Positions 1 to 16,950 of a DNA stretch of 64,000 bases are shown in pieces (the stretch's first letter is position 1; every line of letters begins with the position of its first letter). The DNA lies in NCBI GenBank assembly GCA_014706295.1, contig JACSVZ010000009.1, forward strand, positions 34,718,268 to 34,782,267. Direction: 5' to 3'. Below the pieces are notes generated by a model, which had not been told where the DNA came from, did no database searches, and was given only the letters and a program-made list of their open reading frames with translations. A program made the position numbers and the translations under genes. The stretch is from Lycocorax pyrrhopterus obiensis (lineage: Eukaryota > Chordata > Aves > Passeriformes > Paradisaeidae).

Positions 1-4777
<4,777 letters not shown>

Positions 4778-5880
4778 TCATTCCAATTTCCTGCATACCC
4801 CATATTGATAATCACATAATTGTTTTTAAAAATTCACCGTATCTTCAAACAAATTAACAATTACACAGAATTATCTTTCAAATGTAATGCACAGAAGTCC
4901 TAAATGCACTTTCTTACACAACAGATGCACCATGTAATACTCTAAAATCACAATCTTAAATATATTTTTAGCCATTATTTGTAAAAAATTGGCAAGATAG
5001 TTACAGACAACAGTGACAAAAGCACAAAGCACTCACGTTGTCTGCAGAACGGCACATTGCACATAAGCTATAACAAATACAGTGATCTCCACTGCCAGGT
5101 GTTTTAAAATTTATTTCTGAGGGAGATGCTTTAATCTGTAGCACATTCGTATCCAGCCTTGGAAAGGTGTTGAGGCTCCAAAATGCTTCCACAAATCCAG
5201 TGAGTCATTCCATCCAGGAATAATGGTGAACTATCAAAGACTTAGAACTGCTGCTAAAGCTGCCTAACCCGATACTTGATTAGCATTCACTGGGTTTAGC
5301 ACACGCAAATCAATTTTGATTAACCTGACAATATTTTAACAAGATTACCTATTTGTGAGAACAAATTACACTTGCAAGCTGAAGACCACCTTGCCATGAC
5401 TTTAACATGCTGTAAAGAATAATCTGATTCCAGGCTGAATGTTACTAAAACTACTTTGAGAACCAGGATTTCATTATCCAAATGGAGTGAATTATCTCCT
5501 AGTTATTACCACTAATGAGAATAACTTTGGATGAACAGCATATAAACCTTCAGATATCTTTATGTGAACAAGCAGTAATTTATAGCCTTGTAACCTCTTA
5601 TAAAAATCCAGTTTTAGGCTGTTTGCTGAACAGCCAAATAAAACCCATATCCTTTATTTGTAGTCCTCAAATAAATAAGAATACATTTTAGAGATAGCTA
5701 AAGTGTTTCAAGTGCAAAAAGTGAAAATTTAAAAAAACCCCAAAAAATCCAAACAAACAAAAACAACAACAACAACAACAACCAACAAAAAACCAACAAA
5801 AAACTTTTTAAAAAAGTAAAGGCATTAGAATCATCTATAGTCTATGTGCAGGAGCTGTCAAATGCCAAAATGAATTGATC

Positions 5881-6000
5881 TCAGAAACATAAAATAGGGC
5901 TGGAGGAGAATTTGAAAGGTCATGTAGTCCATCACCAGGCCATAAGGCAGAATAAACTTTACCTATAACATTCCTGAGGGATAACTGCATTCCCGACAGG
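5881..6000 (-). mobile_element. Old CR1 fragment, minus orientation
   Basis: The plus strand shows AGGGCTGGAGGAGAATTTGA, AAGGTCATGTAGTCCATCAC and CATTCCTGAGGGA. These are the reverse complement of the CR1 3' region (normally GATGACCTxxxAGGTCCCTTCCAGCCCT). It is diverged, lies in the same orientation as LRP1B, and its outer boundary is uncertain. Confidence 0.7.
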
Positions 6001-6367
6001 GATTTCTATTTATCAAAATAATTCTGAATTCCTGTCCTGTCCTTCATTGCCATTCTTTATCCCAGCTGTACTCTAAGAATATATTTAAAACCACACACTT
6101 AACATGCAGGTCTGTATAAATCAAAATGTCCACAGTACAGAATATGTGCAAAGTGAGTGTATTCATATCATCAGAAATAACAAAGCCAACACCTATATAT
6201 ATTTAAAAGAAGCTGCTAAAACGTTACACGTACTCAAGACTACAATCTGTACTTTTGGGGATTTGATTTATGTTATTTAATGGGAGATGGGACTTCAAGA
6301 TTCAATAATTCAAATAAAGCTCATTTAGCAATCATAGAACCGAGTGGGTTTGCTGTGATCAGGCACA

Positions 6368-6472
6368 CACACACTCAGATATATAGAAATATACATATAT
6401 ATATATAAATATATATATATATAAATATAAAAATATATAAATATATAAATACACACACATATATATAAATAC
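6368..6472 (+). repeat. AT/ATA microsatellite flanked by CA repeats
   Basis: ACACACACAC is followed by about 85 bp of TATA and ATAAATA units and then by a second ACACACACATATATA block. It is self-complementary and likely to be length-polymorphic. Confidence 0.9.
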
Positions 6473-8049
6473 ACATCCAGAAACACAGCAGTTACCAAGA
6501 CCTGAAGTTTGACTTCACACTGACTCTACTGCATAGTGTTCACTGTTTCTTATCAATGATGTGACATTTCTACAGACTAAAATAAATAAGAAATAATAAC
6601 TATCAGCCTTTTACAATGAGATTTTCTATGCAGATCAGACAAGAAATAAAGTGTTTGTATGTCAATAACAAATAGATCCAGTAAGGAATATCTAAGAATA
6701 AAGAATATTTAAGAGGCTGCTCCAGCTTTCTGGAGTGGGGGTATTTCTTTTTTTCATCAATATCTGTCTTATATTAACATCATTTGTGCAAGTTATCATG
6801 ACTTCATGTGCAAATGACATTCCCTTTACTCTAAAAAATCATTATTCTTCTCCTGGAGACTGACAACAATGAAACTTTATAATTAAATGAAGAGGTAAAA
6901 GACAGAACAAGAAAGTAGTTGCCTAACTGCCGCTGTACGATCAAAGAGCTCTGAAAATTAAATTAAGAAAATTAAAGGCTTTACTGTGTAATCTTGAAAG
7001 GCAATTCTGTATTTAAAGACTAATGCAGATTTTTAGAGTGAGGTTTGAACCAGAATTGCATTTCTAACATGAGAAGCTGACCCACAATTACACTGTATTT
7101 CCTTTGCCTTGGGAGCTGTCAAGGATGCACTGTACAGTATTTATTTCAGCTCAAGGCTAATTTTTCTGCTCACAAATGGTGCTGGGTTTGCCTCTCCACT
7201 TTCAGCAGAGGGCAATGAAATCTTTCATCCATTCACAGAGCAATTTCAGGAGGAAAACTGGCTGTGTGCATGTCCCTGCACAGCCCAAGCTCAGGGCAGT
7301 AGTGCTGACCTTGAGGGACAGGCTCTGACAGGAGAGCTGAGTTCATTACAGCCTTTATTTCCTGAGACTGCCAATGAGGATGCTAATTGAGGCTGCTGGA
7401 ACAGTAAAAATGTTGGCACTAAACTGAATTTTGTTAAGGCATGCTATCTTTCGAAAGCTGTAGACTTTATGTGTGGAAATCCTGAATTCTGCCTGTAGTT
7501 GATCAAGAACAAAAAGGGCCACCTTCTTCATCAAGTCCTGGTGCTTTGCAGGCACTAAACTCATAAAAGTATTCAGTTGTTTTGACTCTTCCAGAATGGT
7601 TTCACTGTTGTTCCAGCAGCTGGGAATCTACATGTAATAACTCATGGTGATATCTTCCAGGCTAAATTACACCGGCTGATTCCTGCAGCAGCTTATTTGG
7701 CCTAAACAGCTATTTTCACCTGTCTCCCCCTCCAGAGATATTTCTAGATGGCAATCAAATTCTTTCCCTCTACCTAGCAGCTAGAGATAAGCAAGGGAAA
7801 GCAGATTTCTCATCTCATAAGGCAGGCTCTTTCTGTCGCCCCTCTGTGAAGTTTTTCCAATTTTAGGCCAGTGACTGAACAAGCATGGCCAGCACTGGGA
7901 GGGCTGCTCCAGAGCGGAGCTCACCGGTGCCTGCACAATGGCCCAGCAACCTCTCTGCATCAGCTGGAGATTCAGCCACCAAATAGCCATGGCATTTGCT
8001 ATTTTCACAGTGTGGGAGTCTAAAGTGCAGGGAATATTTCTCTGCCTGT

Positions 8050-8655
8050 TTTGAAGAGTTCTACCCCCCTGGACGACGCTGTCTTTGACCTTTGTCCATG
8101 GAGAAAATTACCTACCTTTTGGGAAGAAACAGAATTTACACTGGTGTGAACTAGGTGATAGAACATTATGTAAGATTGTCACAGCGTGAAAATTTAGAGG
8201 TGTTGGGTTTGTTAATATAGTAAATAGATAAAAAGCAAAAACTTCAAAATGGAGGATTGTTGTTGTTCTCCAGACCTTCTTCTTCTTCTTCTTCTACTAC
8301 TCCATGTTCTGTGGCAAAAGAGGATTGAGAGGATTGAGTGAAAAATTCCGCAGTTCCTTTTATGTGACGGAAAGATTTATTGAACATCAGTAGAAAAGTA
8401 AAAATATCTTTCATTTTGGGTTTTCACTGGGCAATTTACCTCTAAAAGACGGTGTCATCTTGGTAACTCGCCTTTTCTCTCGCATTCTCTGTGGGGAGTC
8501 ATGCCCGTGGCTCAGCTCCTTTGATAAGACTTAATAAACAACTATCTGAAAGCAAGAAGCGTGGAAAAGTCCCGTTCGTCTGCAGAGTCCAGGCAAGGGC
8601 TCGGGGAATTCTCCCCCATCAGGGGAGGCATAATTAAGGCACAGAAAAGTGTCAA
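8050..8655 (+). mobile_element. Probable endogenous-retrovirus LTR (solo or fragment)
   Basis: The segment has the layout of an avian ERV LTR. A U3-like region includes a (TTC)n run at 8275-8297, a polyadenylation signal AATAAA lies in CTTAATAAACAACTATCTGA near 8530, and a GC-richer U5-like segment ends in CA at 8653-8654. Two bases later comes TGGTGCCCCGTGTGAG (8657-8672), which resembles a primer-binding site beginning TGG. The start may be TG at 8048 or TG at 8169. No gag or pol reading frame follows. I recognise the style, not a named family. Confidence 0.45.
8275..8297 (+). repeat. (TTC)n microsatellite inside the LTR-like element
   Basis: TTCTTCTTCTTCTTCTTC is followed by TACTACTCC. 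It sits within the U3-like part of the 8.05-8.65 kb element. Confidence 0.9.
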
Positions 8656-8685
8656 ATGGTGCCCCGTGTGAGCACAGAAAAGTGT
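8639..8685 (+). repeat. 14-bp direct repeat spaced 33 bp
   Basis: GCACAGAAAAGTGT occurs at 8639-8652 and again at 8672-8685, bracketing the end of the LTR-like element and its primer-site-like sequence. It may be a local duplication, in which case it weakens the primer-site reading. Confidence 0.9.
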
Positions 8686-10491
8686 GACACAGCTCTATTA
8701 CACTGCTGATTTACACTCATCCTCTCACCAGCTATTGCACACACCCTCCTCAGCCTACCAGTCTCAAAAAGTTATGGTTGGAGGTTTTCCAAAGAGTTTG
8801 GTTCCAACTGGGAATAGATACACAGGGGCTATTCCCTCCGCATCTGCGCAACGACAACTCTCCAGCATTTTGAAACATCCTCACTGGCAAACCCACTGAC
8901 TAAAACCAGCAATAAATGTTACCAAATACAACTAGTTCCAGAGGAAAAAGAATGCTGTCATGAGACAAAAGTGACAGCGAACTTCCCAGTCCCTGCTCTC
9001 ACACCAGTGATCACAGATTCATCTTTCCTTCATTATTAAGCCTCAAAAACATGTTAGGAGGGCCTCAAAAGGCCAGTTTTTCTTTCCTGGCACAGAAATC
9101 TTTCCTCAATAGAAACTCAGATAGTTACTGCCTGAGCTCAGCTGCCAAACCCCTTATCACCACTGGTTTTGCCCACCAACTTCTCTCTTGTCACTTCCTT
9201 TTGTTTTGCAAGCTTTCAGTCACCTCATTCATACTCCCCCTATTTAATTAGCTGAGAAAGAAGTATTTTCCCTGTAAAGCTACATTTGGGCACTTGTATG
9301 ACTGAAAACTGCTAATTTCTAATGCACCTAAGATGCCATGCACTGTACAGCACAATCCAGAGTTTGGGGGGCAAAAAAATCACAATTCTGGGGCTCTTTG
9401 ACAAAAAAAACCGATGAAATATTATTGGAGCCAAATAAGTAAAGTATACATATAGAAAAAGAGGATGCTTTCTTAGGTGAAATTACTGCTGTGGACAATA
9501 CCTAACTAGAACAAAGTAAAATAATTCCTACCACACCTCAACAAGAGCTACGAGGAGAAAGGACAGGGTTTAATTTTCAGCAGTTACACCAAGAGGATCA
9601 TTTTCGAGACCGAAGGTGACTAAAGATATTCAGCAGATCCTGGAAAAATGAACAAGTGACAAAAAGTTAGAGGCTTTTTACCACTTGAGGAGCGGGATTA
9701 TGGTGTGGGGAAAAAAGTTTGAATTCGAATTAACAGAAATGCTGTTCAATTTAATTGGTTTAAAACATAATGACAACAGCATTGGCATTGAGTGGCACCA
9801 GCCAGATTTACTGTAGGACAAACGGGATAACTAAAATTATAGGGACTGTGGTGAAGAAAGAACCCCCTTCAGAGGAGGTGATCAAAACACCCAATTAAAA
9901 GGACTGCGTGAAAACACCCCGTGGGGTTCTCTTACAGCCTGTGATATGAGGTGATCGACTGACTGGATTCTCAGAAGGGGTCTGCCATGCAGTGCTGTAT
10001 CTGATTTCTACTGCATTTAATCAAAATGAATGTGATTTGATTTAGTTTACATTGCATTTAAATAATAATATGCTTCATAGCATGGTCCAGGAGCATTACC
10101 CCTTCTGTTGATGTTTAGGTTGGTTTCTGGGTTCAGCAGTTTTCTTTTTTCATCCACATCTACAGCAAAAGAAATCGGCCACCCTCAGATTTAGCCCATT
10201 TTTGGTAATAAATGAGCCATGGCCCCCAGTGTCCCAGACAGATTTTAGGAACTCCAAGAGCACTACGTGCTAGAACACACACACATTGAAAGCAATTCTC
10301 AGGTTTGGGGCAAAGGGAGATTTTTCCCCAGGGGAGGAACTGAAACACCACTAGATCGGGGTATTTGTGTTTCTCCTTCCTCTCCTTCTTTCCAGGACAA
10401 CACAGCACCCATCACCTGGAGGATAATTTCCCCTTCCAAACCCACACTATTTTAGGGGATTAGAAACTATTTGGCTCTCCAGCAACGTGCC

Positions 10492-10511
10492 TTTTTTTTT
10501 TTTTTTTTTTT
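10492..10511 (+). repeat. Poly-T tract (20 T)
   Basis: Twenty consecutive Ts followed by a T-rich CTTTTTTCTTTTTG. This could be the tail of a minus-strand retroposon, but no body or target-site duplication was recognised. Confidence 0.95.
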
Positions 10512-13500
10512 CTTTTTTCTTTTTGTAGCTGATATTGGAAGGAAATATCAAGTGGATGTTTTTGTGCTGCATGGGAGTGAAATTCTATTAAAGCTCCTCT
10601 GTGATTTCTGCAGCGTAAAGGAGGACATATGTTCCAAATGTTCCTGGCATTTTGGAAATCTAGCAATGAGTGCCTGTGAGTAAAATAATAATGGTTTCTT
10701 CTCCTAGAGAGCTGCAGATTTAGTGCCACGCAGGAAGCAGCACAGGGTCGAGCTGCAGATAAAAGTAAAACCCAGTCAGACAACTCATTCTCACCACACA
10801 GAGCCCAGCTCCACTTACTGCTTGCTGCACAACAACAGGCAACAATCAGCAAAAGCTCAACCCTTAGTGGGGACATTTGTAATGAAATACACTTCTCTTT
10901 ACAGGGAAATCGCCAATTCAACCTAAAGTTTTCTTATTTGCAGCAACAGGGGTGGTGGCCTGAGCAGCAAACAGGGAAAGTAGCTGAGAACTTGGGGATG
11001 GATTAAAAGCAGAGCCAATCTGGTTCACTGCTAAAGGAGGTACAAATTGTCTCTTTTTTTGTTTGTTTGTTTGTTTTTTCTATTTAAATGGTCCATCATC
11101 CATCTACAAAAATATGCCTGTTAGAAAGCGGAATTGTTTTGCCATAAACAGGTGCCCCCCTCCTCCATTTCCTTACAGCCAGAGAAACAATTTCTTTACA
11201 GCCACAGAAATATGAATTTTCAGAGGTGTCATAAAGTGAATGTAATTTGATAATTCAGGACTGTTGTTTATTATATTGTTATTACTATACTCCACCATTG
11301 TAGCTTTTCAAAACAAAATCCTGCATGTTATTCTTCAAGTTTGATCCCTTCCACTAGAGAGGGCATAAAAGCCTTCACTTTCTTTTGTCTTAGGGGTGTC
11401 ACTCGAATACACATATTTAAAGTTCAGAGTAATCCTTGAAAGTGTTTGTCCCCTCCTTTTTCCACCCAAATATGCCTTTTTCTACAGGGTGAGACTGCAA
11501 ATGCCTCTCCAAAGCACTCCTCAACCACCTCTGGGTCCTGCAGCAATGATGTACAGCTGATTTTCGGGCTAATGGTGTTTAGTCACAGGTGCAATTTTCT
11601 CACACAAGCTCGTAAACACGACATAACCCCATATCAATCCCACCATATTCTCTTTCGTGCTCCTTTCGTGAATAGTTGTGGCTGTACGCCATAAAAAAAT
11701 GCACATCTGGAATATAACAGCAATAAAGCAAACACACAGAGAAATGAAAGTTCAGTTCATAGGTTTTGCTTGTGGATGAAACTGTAAAGAAAGTTTGGCC
11801 TTACACTCGTTCTCATCACAAGAGTTGTCTGTTTTTTCCCACATCAAGACTACAGCAATGAGATTTACTCTTGAAAAAGTGCATCCCTTAGAATATACTG
11901 AATTTATACTTGCTCAACCTGCTTTCTGCCTAAAAAAAATTCAACACATTTTCATTAAAATAATGTAATTACCTTGAGTAATTTTGTGCACAAAGTAATT
12001 TTCTGAACAAAAAGGATGTTGCCCTGAATTTTGCAAATTTATTCCCAATATAAAATTATAATAAGTAAATCAAACATTACCTTTTCAGCCACTTTTTTTT
12101 TCGTAACTACATGCAAAGTTTTAATAACTGTCAGTTTGAAATGAAAGACACGTTGCAGATGTATTCCTGGATTCATCAAGGGCCCTGAACATTAATATTC
12201 ATTTGTCATATTACTGCCCTTTATCTGAAAATGTAAGGATTCAGACCTAAATCAGATGCAGAAATTTGGAATTAGAGTCCTTTCAGCCGAAATGTATTTC
12301 CTCATGTGCTACTACAAGCTCATCAATTAGAATACGAATGAAGAAACATTGATTATTCCCATTTTATCACAAACCAGCTGTGCCAAATCGATGTGCTGAT
12401 CCACTGAAAAAATTCATTTTATAAACAAAGTGCCATGTAACATGGCTTTGTATCAACATTTAAGTAGACTTTTAATGTGACATCCAAATAATGCCATGAA
12501 TTCGCTGTAATATTTTTTAAAAAGTAGATGTAAACCCTCTCTAAAGGAAAAAAAAATATACATATTTAGCAGATTTTATGTAGTTATAAAATATGTGTTA
12601 AAATGTGTTAAAAAAAAATATGTATAAAACCATGTGCACATTGATGGTAGATATACTGAAATCTGGAACATGATGATGAACAATTCCTGGATTATCCTGA
12701 GTACTTATTTTTGAGGGTAAGATGGTGCATTTCCACTGCTTTATCAGATGTACAAGACGAAGGGAAATAATTTTGCCATAGAAAATAAAAATTCTCTTTC
12801 TTCATTGGCAGCTCAGGGTCTGATATATATGTTATCCTTCAAACTCAACTCAAGATACGTATTTTAATGTGCTGTTTTTGATTATTCCACTTTGAATGAT
12901 TTCTGGAGCATCAAAATGGTGCCACTTGACCTTTTATACTCTTTACACGAACTCTTTTATGCACACAGAAGAATACACACATTCAGACACTCATTTTCAA
13001 AGATTCCCTTAGTATTGTACTGAAGCTCTTGCACAGAAAAAATAAATGCAGCACTTTTCCTGAAGGTATTTAATCTTCACAAGGTATTATTATGTGCAGT
13101 CAGACTCTATTGCTTCTTCCACTTAATAAATAACCTTTTCCCACAGTTGAAAAGCGACAATATTAAAAATTACTTTTCAAAATAGGATTTTTTTGGGGGT
13201 GGGAGGGGGGAAAGTTTTCATTTAATTGTTCAGTGATGGTAGGGGAATAAAGGTAGAAATAAAGAAGATCCCTGAAATTGTGTTTGACTTGCAGCCTGAG
13301 GAGCTTCAGGCTAAAGCAGAGTGGAGTTTGGAAGGTTTAACTTTTGTCCTAGAGCTAAGCTCAGCCTCAGAGCAAATCAGGACAGCACCAGCAGAAACTC
13401 ATTGTTTAAAAACGACTGTCTAGACACAGCAGGCCATCATTTCCCAAACACAGCCTCACTTCTCCAGGGCCTTTTCCTTCCCAGAATTTGAGACATGGCC

Positions 13501-14238
13501 TTTTAAAGCCAGCCTGAGAAATGATGGTTGGATGGAGCGTTTGGCACTATGAAATGTGGAAAATGGGCCCACTCGGCTTGTCAGGGATTTAAAATCATGT
13601 TTTCTGCACCACCAGCATCGATCACAATACAGGATGCTTTGTCTTCAGATACGTGATTTCTGTCAACCAACTTTTTCCACTTAGTGACGAGGAATGAAAA
13701 AGAAAACATTTTTGCAATATTAATTTCTTTTAAATGCATTATTAATGAGGAAAAATAAATTAAAACAGTTCTTCCACCTTGGTATTTGATGACCTATACC
13801 AGATTAAATGTCAGTTATAGCTGGCATTTGAGAACCTGTCTCATCCATCTTATGCAGAAAATGCTACAATAATCATCATTATGTAGGATTACATTAAATA
13901 CTCAAAAATCCACAGATTGCATGCTTTAGGAATCTCAGGGCTCCTTCCCAGGAAGACCTGCAGAAAGGCTGGGATTACATTTGGACTCTTGAGACCCCAA
14001 AGGCTTCAGACCCTGAGAACTGATGATTTGAAGTCACGATGAGTTAGCAGTCAACAGAAAGGATGAGGATTTTTTTATTTTCCAGCAAATTCAGGGAAGG
14101 ATGTATCAGTTGCTACTAAAGGAAGTGATGTTTCAAATTCTGAAAATCACAGCACTGCACACTGGTGGAAGCTGGCAAGTTTGCTGTGGGAACTGCTGCT
14201 GGATGCTGGGTTATTCTTTCTGTCTTACCTAAGGTGTG

Positions 14239-14461
14239 CTTTGGGTTTTTTTGGGGTTTTTTTTGTTTTGTTTTTATGTTTGTTTGGGTTTTTTTTGTTC
14301 TTTTTTTATTTGTTTGGTTGGTTTTGTTTTGGTTTCTTTTGTTTTTGTTTTGATTTTGTTTTGGGGTTTTTTTTGTTGGTTTGTTGGTTGGTTGGGTTTT
14401 TTGTGGGTATTTTTGTCTGTTTTGGTTTTTATTTTTTGGTTTTTGGTTTTGGGGTTTTTTT
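14239..14461 (+). repeat. G/T-rich low-complexity tract
   Basis: About 220 bp are nearly all T and G on the plus strand, with irregular T-runs separated by G1-4. The transcript of LRP1B would read A/C-rich here. Apparent open frames across this tract (for example 14181-14621) are artefacts of Phe/Leu/Gly/Cys codons. Confidence 0.9.
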
Positions 14462-15473
14462 GCTGCACTTGGGAAAAGTCACACTGGGAATACTGTGGGA
14501 AGGAACTGTGCTGCTACATTCCTCAATGTCCCGGCTCTCAAGCTCTTGGGTTAGATTTAAGTCATTAAATATGATCAATGACATCAAAGCTGAAGCTGAT
14601 CTTGGATATAGAAATAGGTGAGGCTGTAAAATAACTATTCTGACAAAATTACACTTGAAGTTTATATTTCAAATACATATTTAAATGCTAATTTGTATAA
14701 AAAATTAATTTAAATCAAGTTTATGCATGCTAATAATCTCACCTTATGCCAAATAGGAGCAAAAACATTCAATATTTGATCTCCACAAGCAAACACTACT
14801 AACACAGTAAATCCTTAAGCTGGTTTAAACTGTGCCAATGGTTATTTATCACAGTGCAGAACAGAAAATAGACAGCCTGTGCTTGGCAGCAGTGGGCAGA
14901 ACTGATCTGTATCCTGGCTTTCCTTTGGGATGAAGCAGTAAACTTTGCAGGTTAAGAAATTGTTCCAATTCAATTGATGATTCCAGTGGTGAATAGCAAT
15001 AAGAAGTACTCAGGGCTCACGAAGAAAAAAATGTATCTACCCAAACTATAACTGCACAAAATGAAATAAAAACAAATTTCTCATCCAGCACCTTGATGCT
15101 CCTGTTTAGGAATCTCTGTTTGTTAATGTTTGTGGTGTTTTTTGTAAGGAAGCAAGTTCTGAAGTGAATATTAGAACTTGTCCTACACCTTGAGTTTCTG
15201 ATCAAGTATTTTCTGCTGGAGGGGTTGGTTTGGATGCTGCTGGTCCACACCGGGCTCAGTGATGGCACATCTCTGTGCAGGACTCAGAGCTACAACCTCC
15301 CTTCTACAAACTCCTAAATTGTTATTATTTAATGTCAGCAACGAGCGAATTACCTCATCCCATGTCTCACCTTGGCAGCAAGTAAGTAAAAATAGGCAGT
15401 TTTGCTTCCTCATTAACTGCTGACTAAACAAGTCATTTTCTCCCCAAAATTGTACTTGCAAATTAAATTTATT

Positions 15474-15598
15474 TAAAAAAAACCAAAAAAACCAAAAATT
15501 AAAACAACAACGACAAAAAAAAACAACAAAAAAAAACAAACAAAAAAAGCCAAACATAAAAACAACAACAACAACAAAAACCCAAACCCAAACCAAAC
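15474..15598 (+). repeat. A/C-rich low-complexity tract
   Basis: This 125-bp run of A with interspersed C (CAA, CCAAA and CCCAAA units) contains almost no G or T. It lies about 1 kb from the G/T tract in the opposite sense, so the two could pair in RNA. Confidence 0.9.
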
Positions 15599-16921
15599 TC
15601 TTGTCTAAAACAAAGATCACAGACAACAAATTATCAAGTTAGCAGAAAGAAAAAGCAAAGCAGGATTTATACAGAATCGTAATATCTGAAATTAGGTTGG
15701 AAGTATTGTATTTGCATTATTTTATCTCTTCTGAGATCACAGACTCTTTAAATCCTCATGATATTTTTTCTTAAGGCACTACAAAACAGAATTCAATTTC
15801 AGTTAAGTGACAACAAAATTGGTTTTATTACACCATGGAGAAGGCTGTAGTGCTTTTGCTGTTCTTACTCTGGTCTTGATCTCTTAACCTTTAATTTACA
15901 GCAGCTAGGCCTAGTGGGAAGGCAGAATTATTTATAATACCACTAGTAATTAGTGTCTAATTACTAGAACTAATATGAAGCTGCGAGAAAACTGTGCATG
16001 TATTCAGAGTTTAAAGCCAAAGAGTGCTGATTTGTAACAGAAATATATAAACAACAGAAGTATTTCCATTTTGACTTCCAAAGGTTCCCCAACTGAGAGC
16101 CCATAGATGATCTGCCACATTACTCAATAAACTTCTACTGTGGCAGAGAAGTTATACAAATAATTAACAAAAAGAGTTCCTGCTTTTGGCTCTAGTTAGG
16201 AAATATTTTCACAGACTTTTCCTGAAAGATTTACTGAGTGCCATGAACAATACAAAGACAAAATAGTTTCAGTAAGTGGTGGCATGTAATAATATGTAGG
16301 TACTGACTGGAGTGTAACAGGAAATTGATGGAGGTTCTGTATTTTGATGCTCAAAGTGATAAATACGCATATACTTATTTATTTATTTATTTCAGTCACT
16401 GGTTTGAAATTTCCAGTTTCAGTTGAGTGGATCATTCGAACAACCCTTATTTACTGATTTACCTGCCGTTATTTTCCACATGAAGTTTGTGGCATTTCAA
16501 GAACACTGAAAACCCATGCTGGCATGACAAAGCAGCTCATAGAAAAGCCATATCTGCAACACAGTCGCTGTACTTGTTACAGAGTTGTGAACACGAGTAA
16601 TGAATTAAATAAGGGGCTGCAAGCAGGAACGTGGGAATTGTGGGATTAAAGAGGCTCTCAGCTGATCCAGAGGCACACAATCCACTTCTGCTCCAAACAC
16701 ACCATTTATATAACATTTTTTATAAACCAGTTGGCAAAATACGGCAGCACAAAATGCTGCTTGGTTTACAGAAATGATGAAGGGATTAGATGAAATCAAA
16801 CAAACGAAGATCAAGATAAAATAAATTCTCTGTCTCCCCGCAGAGAACCCACAAAACCATGGGAAAATTTCACCAAAATACGCAGCAACAAAATAAATAT
16901 TATTTCAGGGGATTACTGGGT

Positions 16922-16950
16922 TATCTATCTATCTATCTATCTATCTATCC
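16922..16950 (+). repeat. (TATC)7 microsatellite
   Basis: Seven uninterrupted TATC units make a good candidate polymorphic tetranucleotide marker. A separate (TTTA)n run lies at 16375-16392. Confidence 0.95.

Noticed and set aside
10460..10921. 153-residue minus-strand open frame
   Set aside because: It runs through a poly-T/poly-A tract giving a Lys-rich end. It has no recognisable domain, splice context or promoter.
14225..14235. Donor-like TTAG|GTAAGA on the minus strand
   Set aside because: Its upstream sequence is an A/C-only tract with no acceptor and no coding potential.
14165..14621. Overlapping open frames of 60-146 residues rich in Phe, Leu, Gly and Trp
   Set aside because: They arise from the G/T-only tract and its complement and have no conserved domain.
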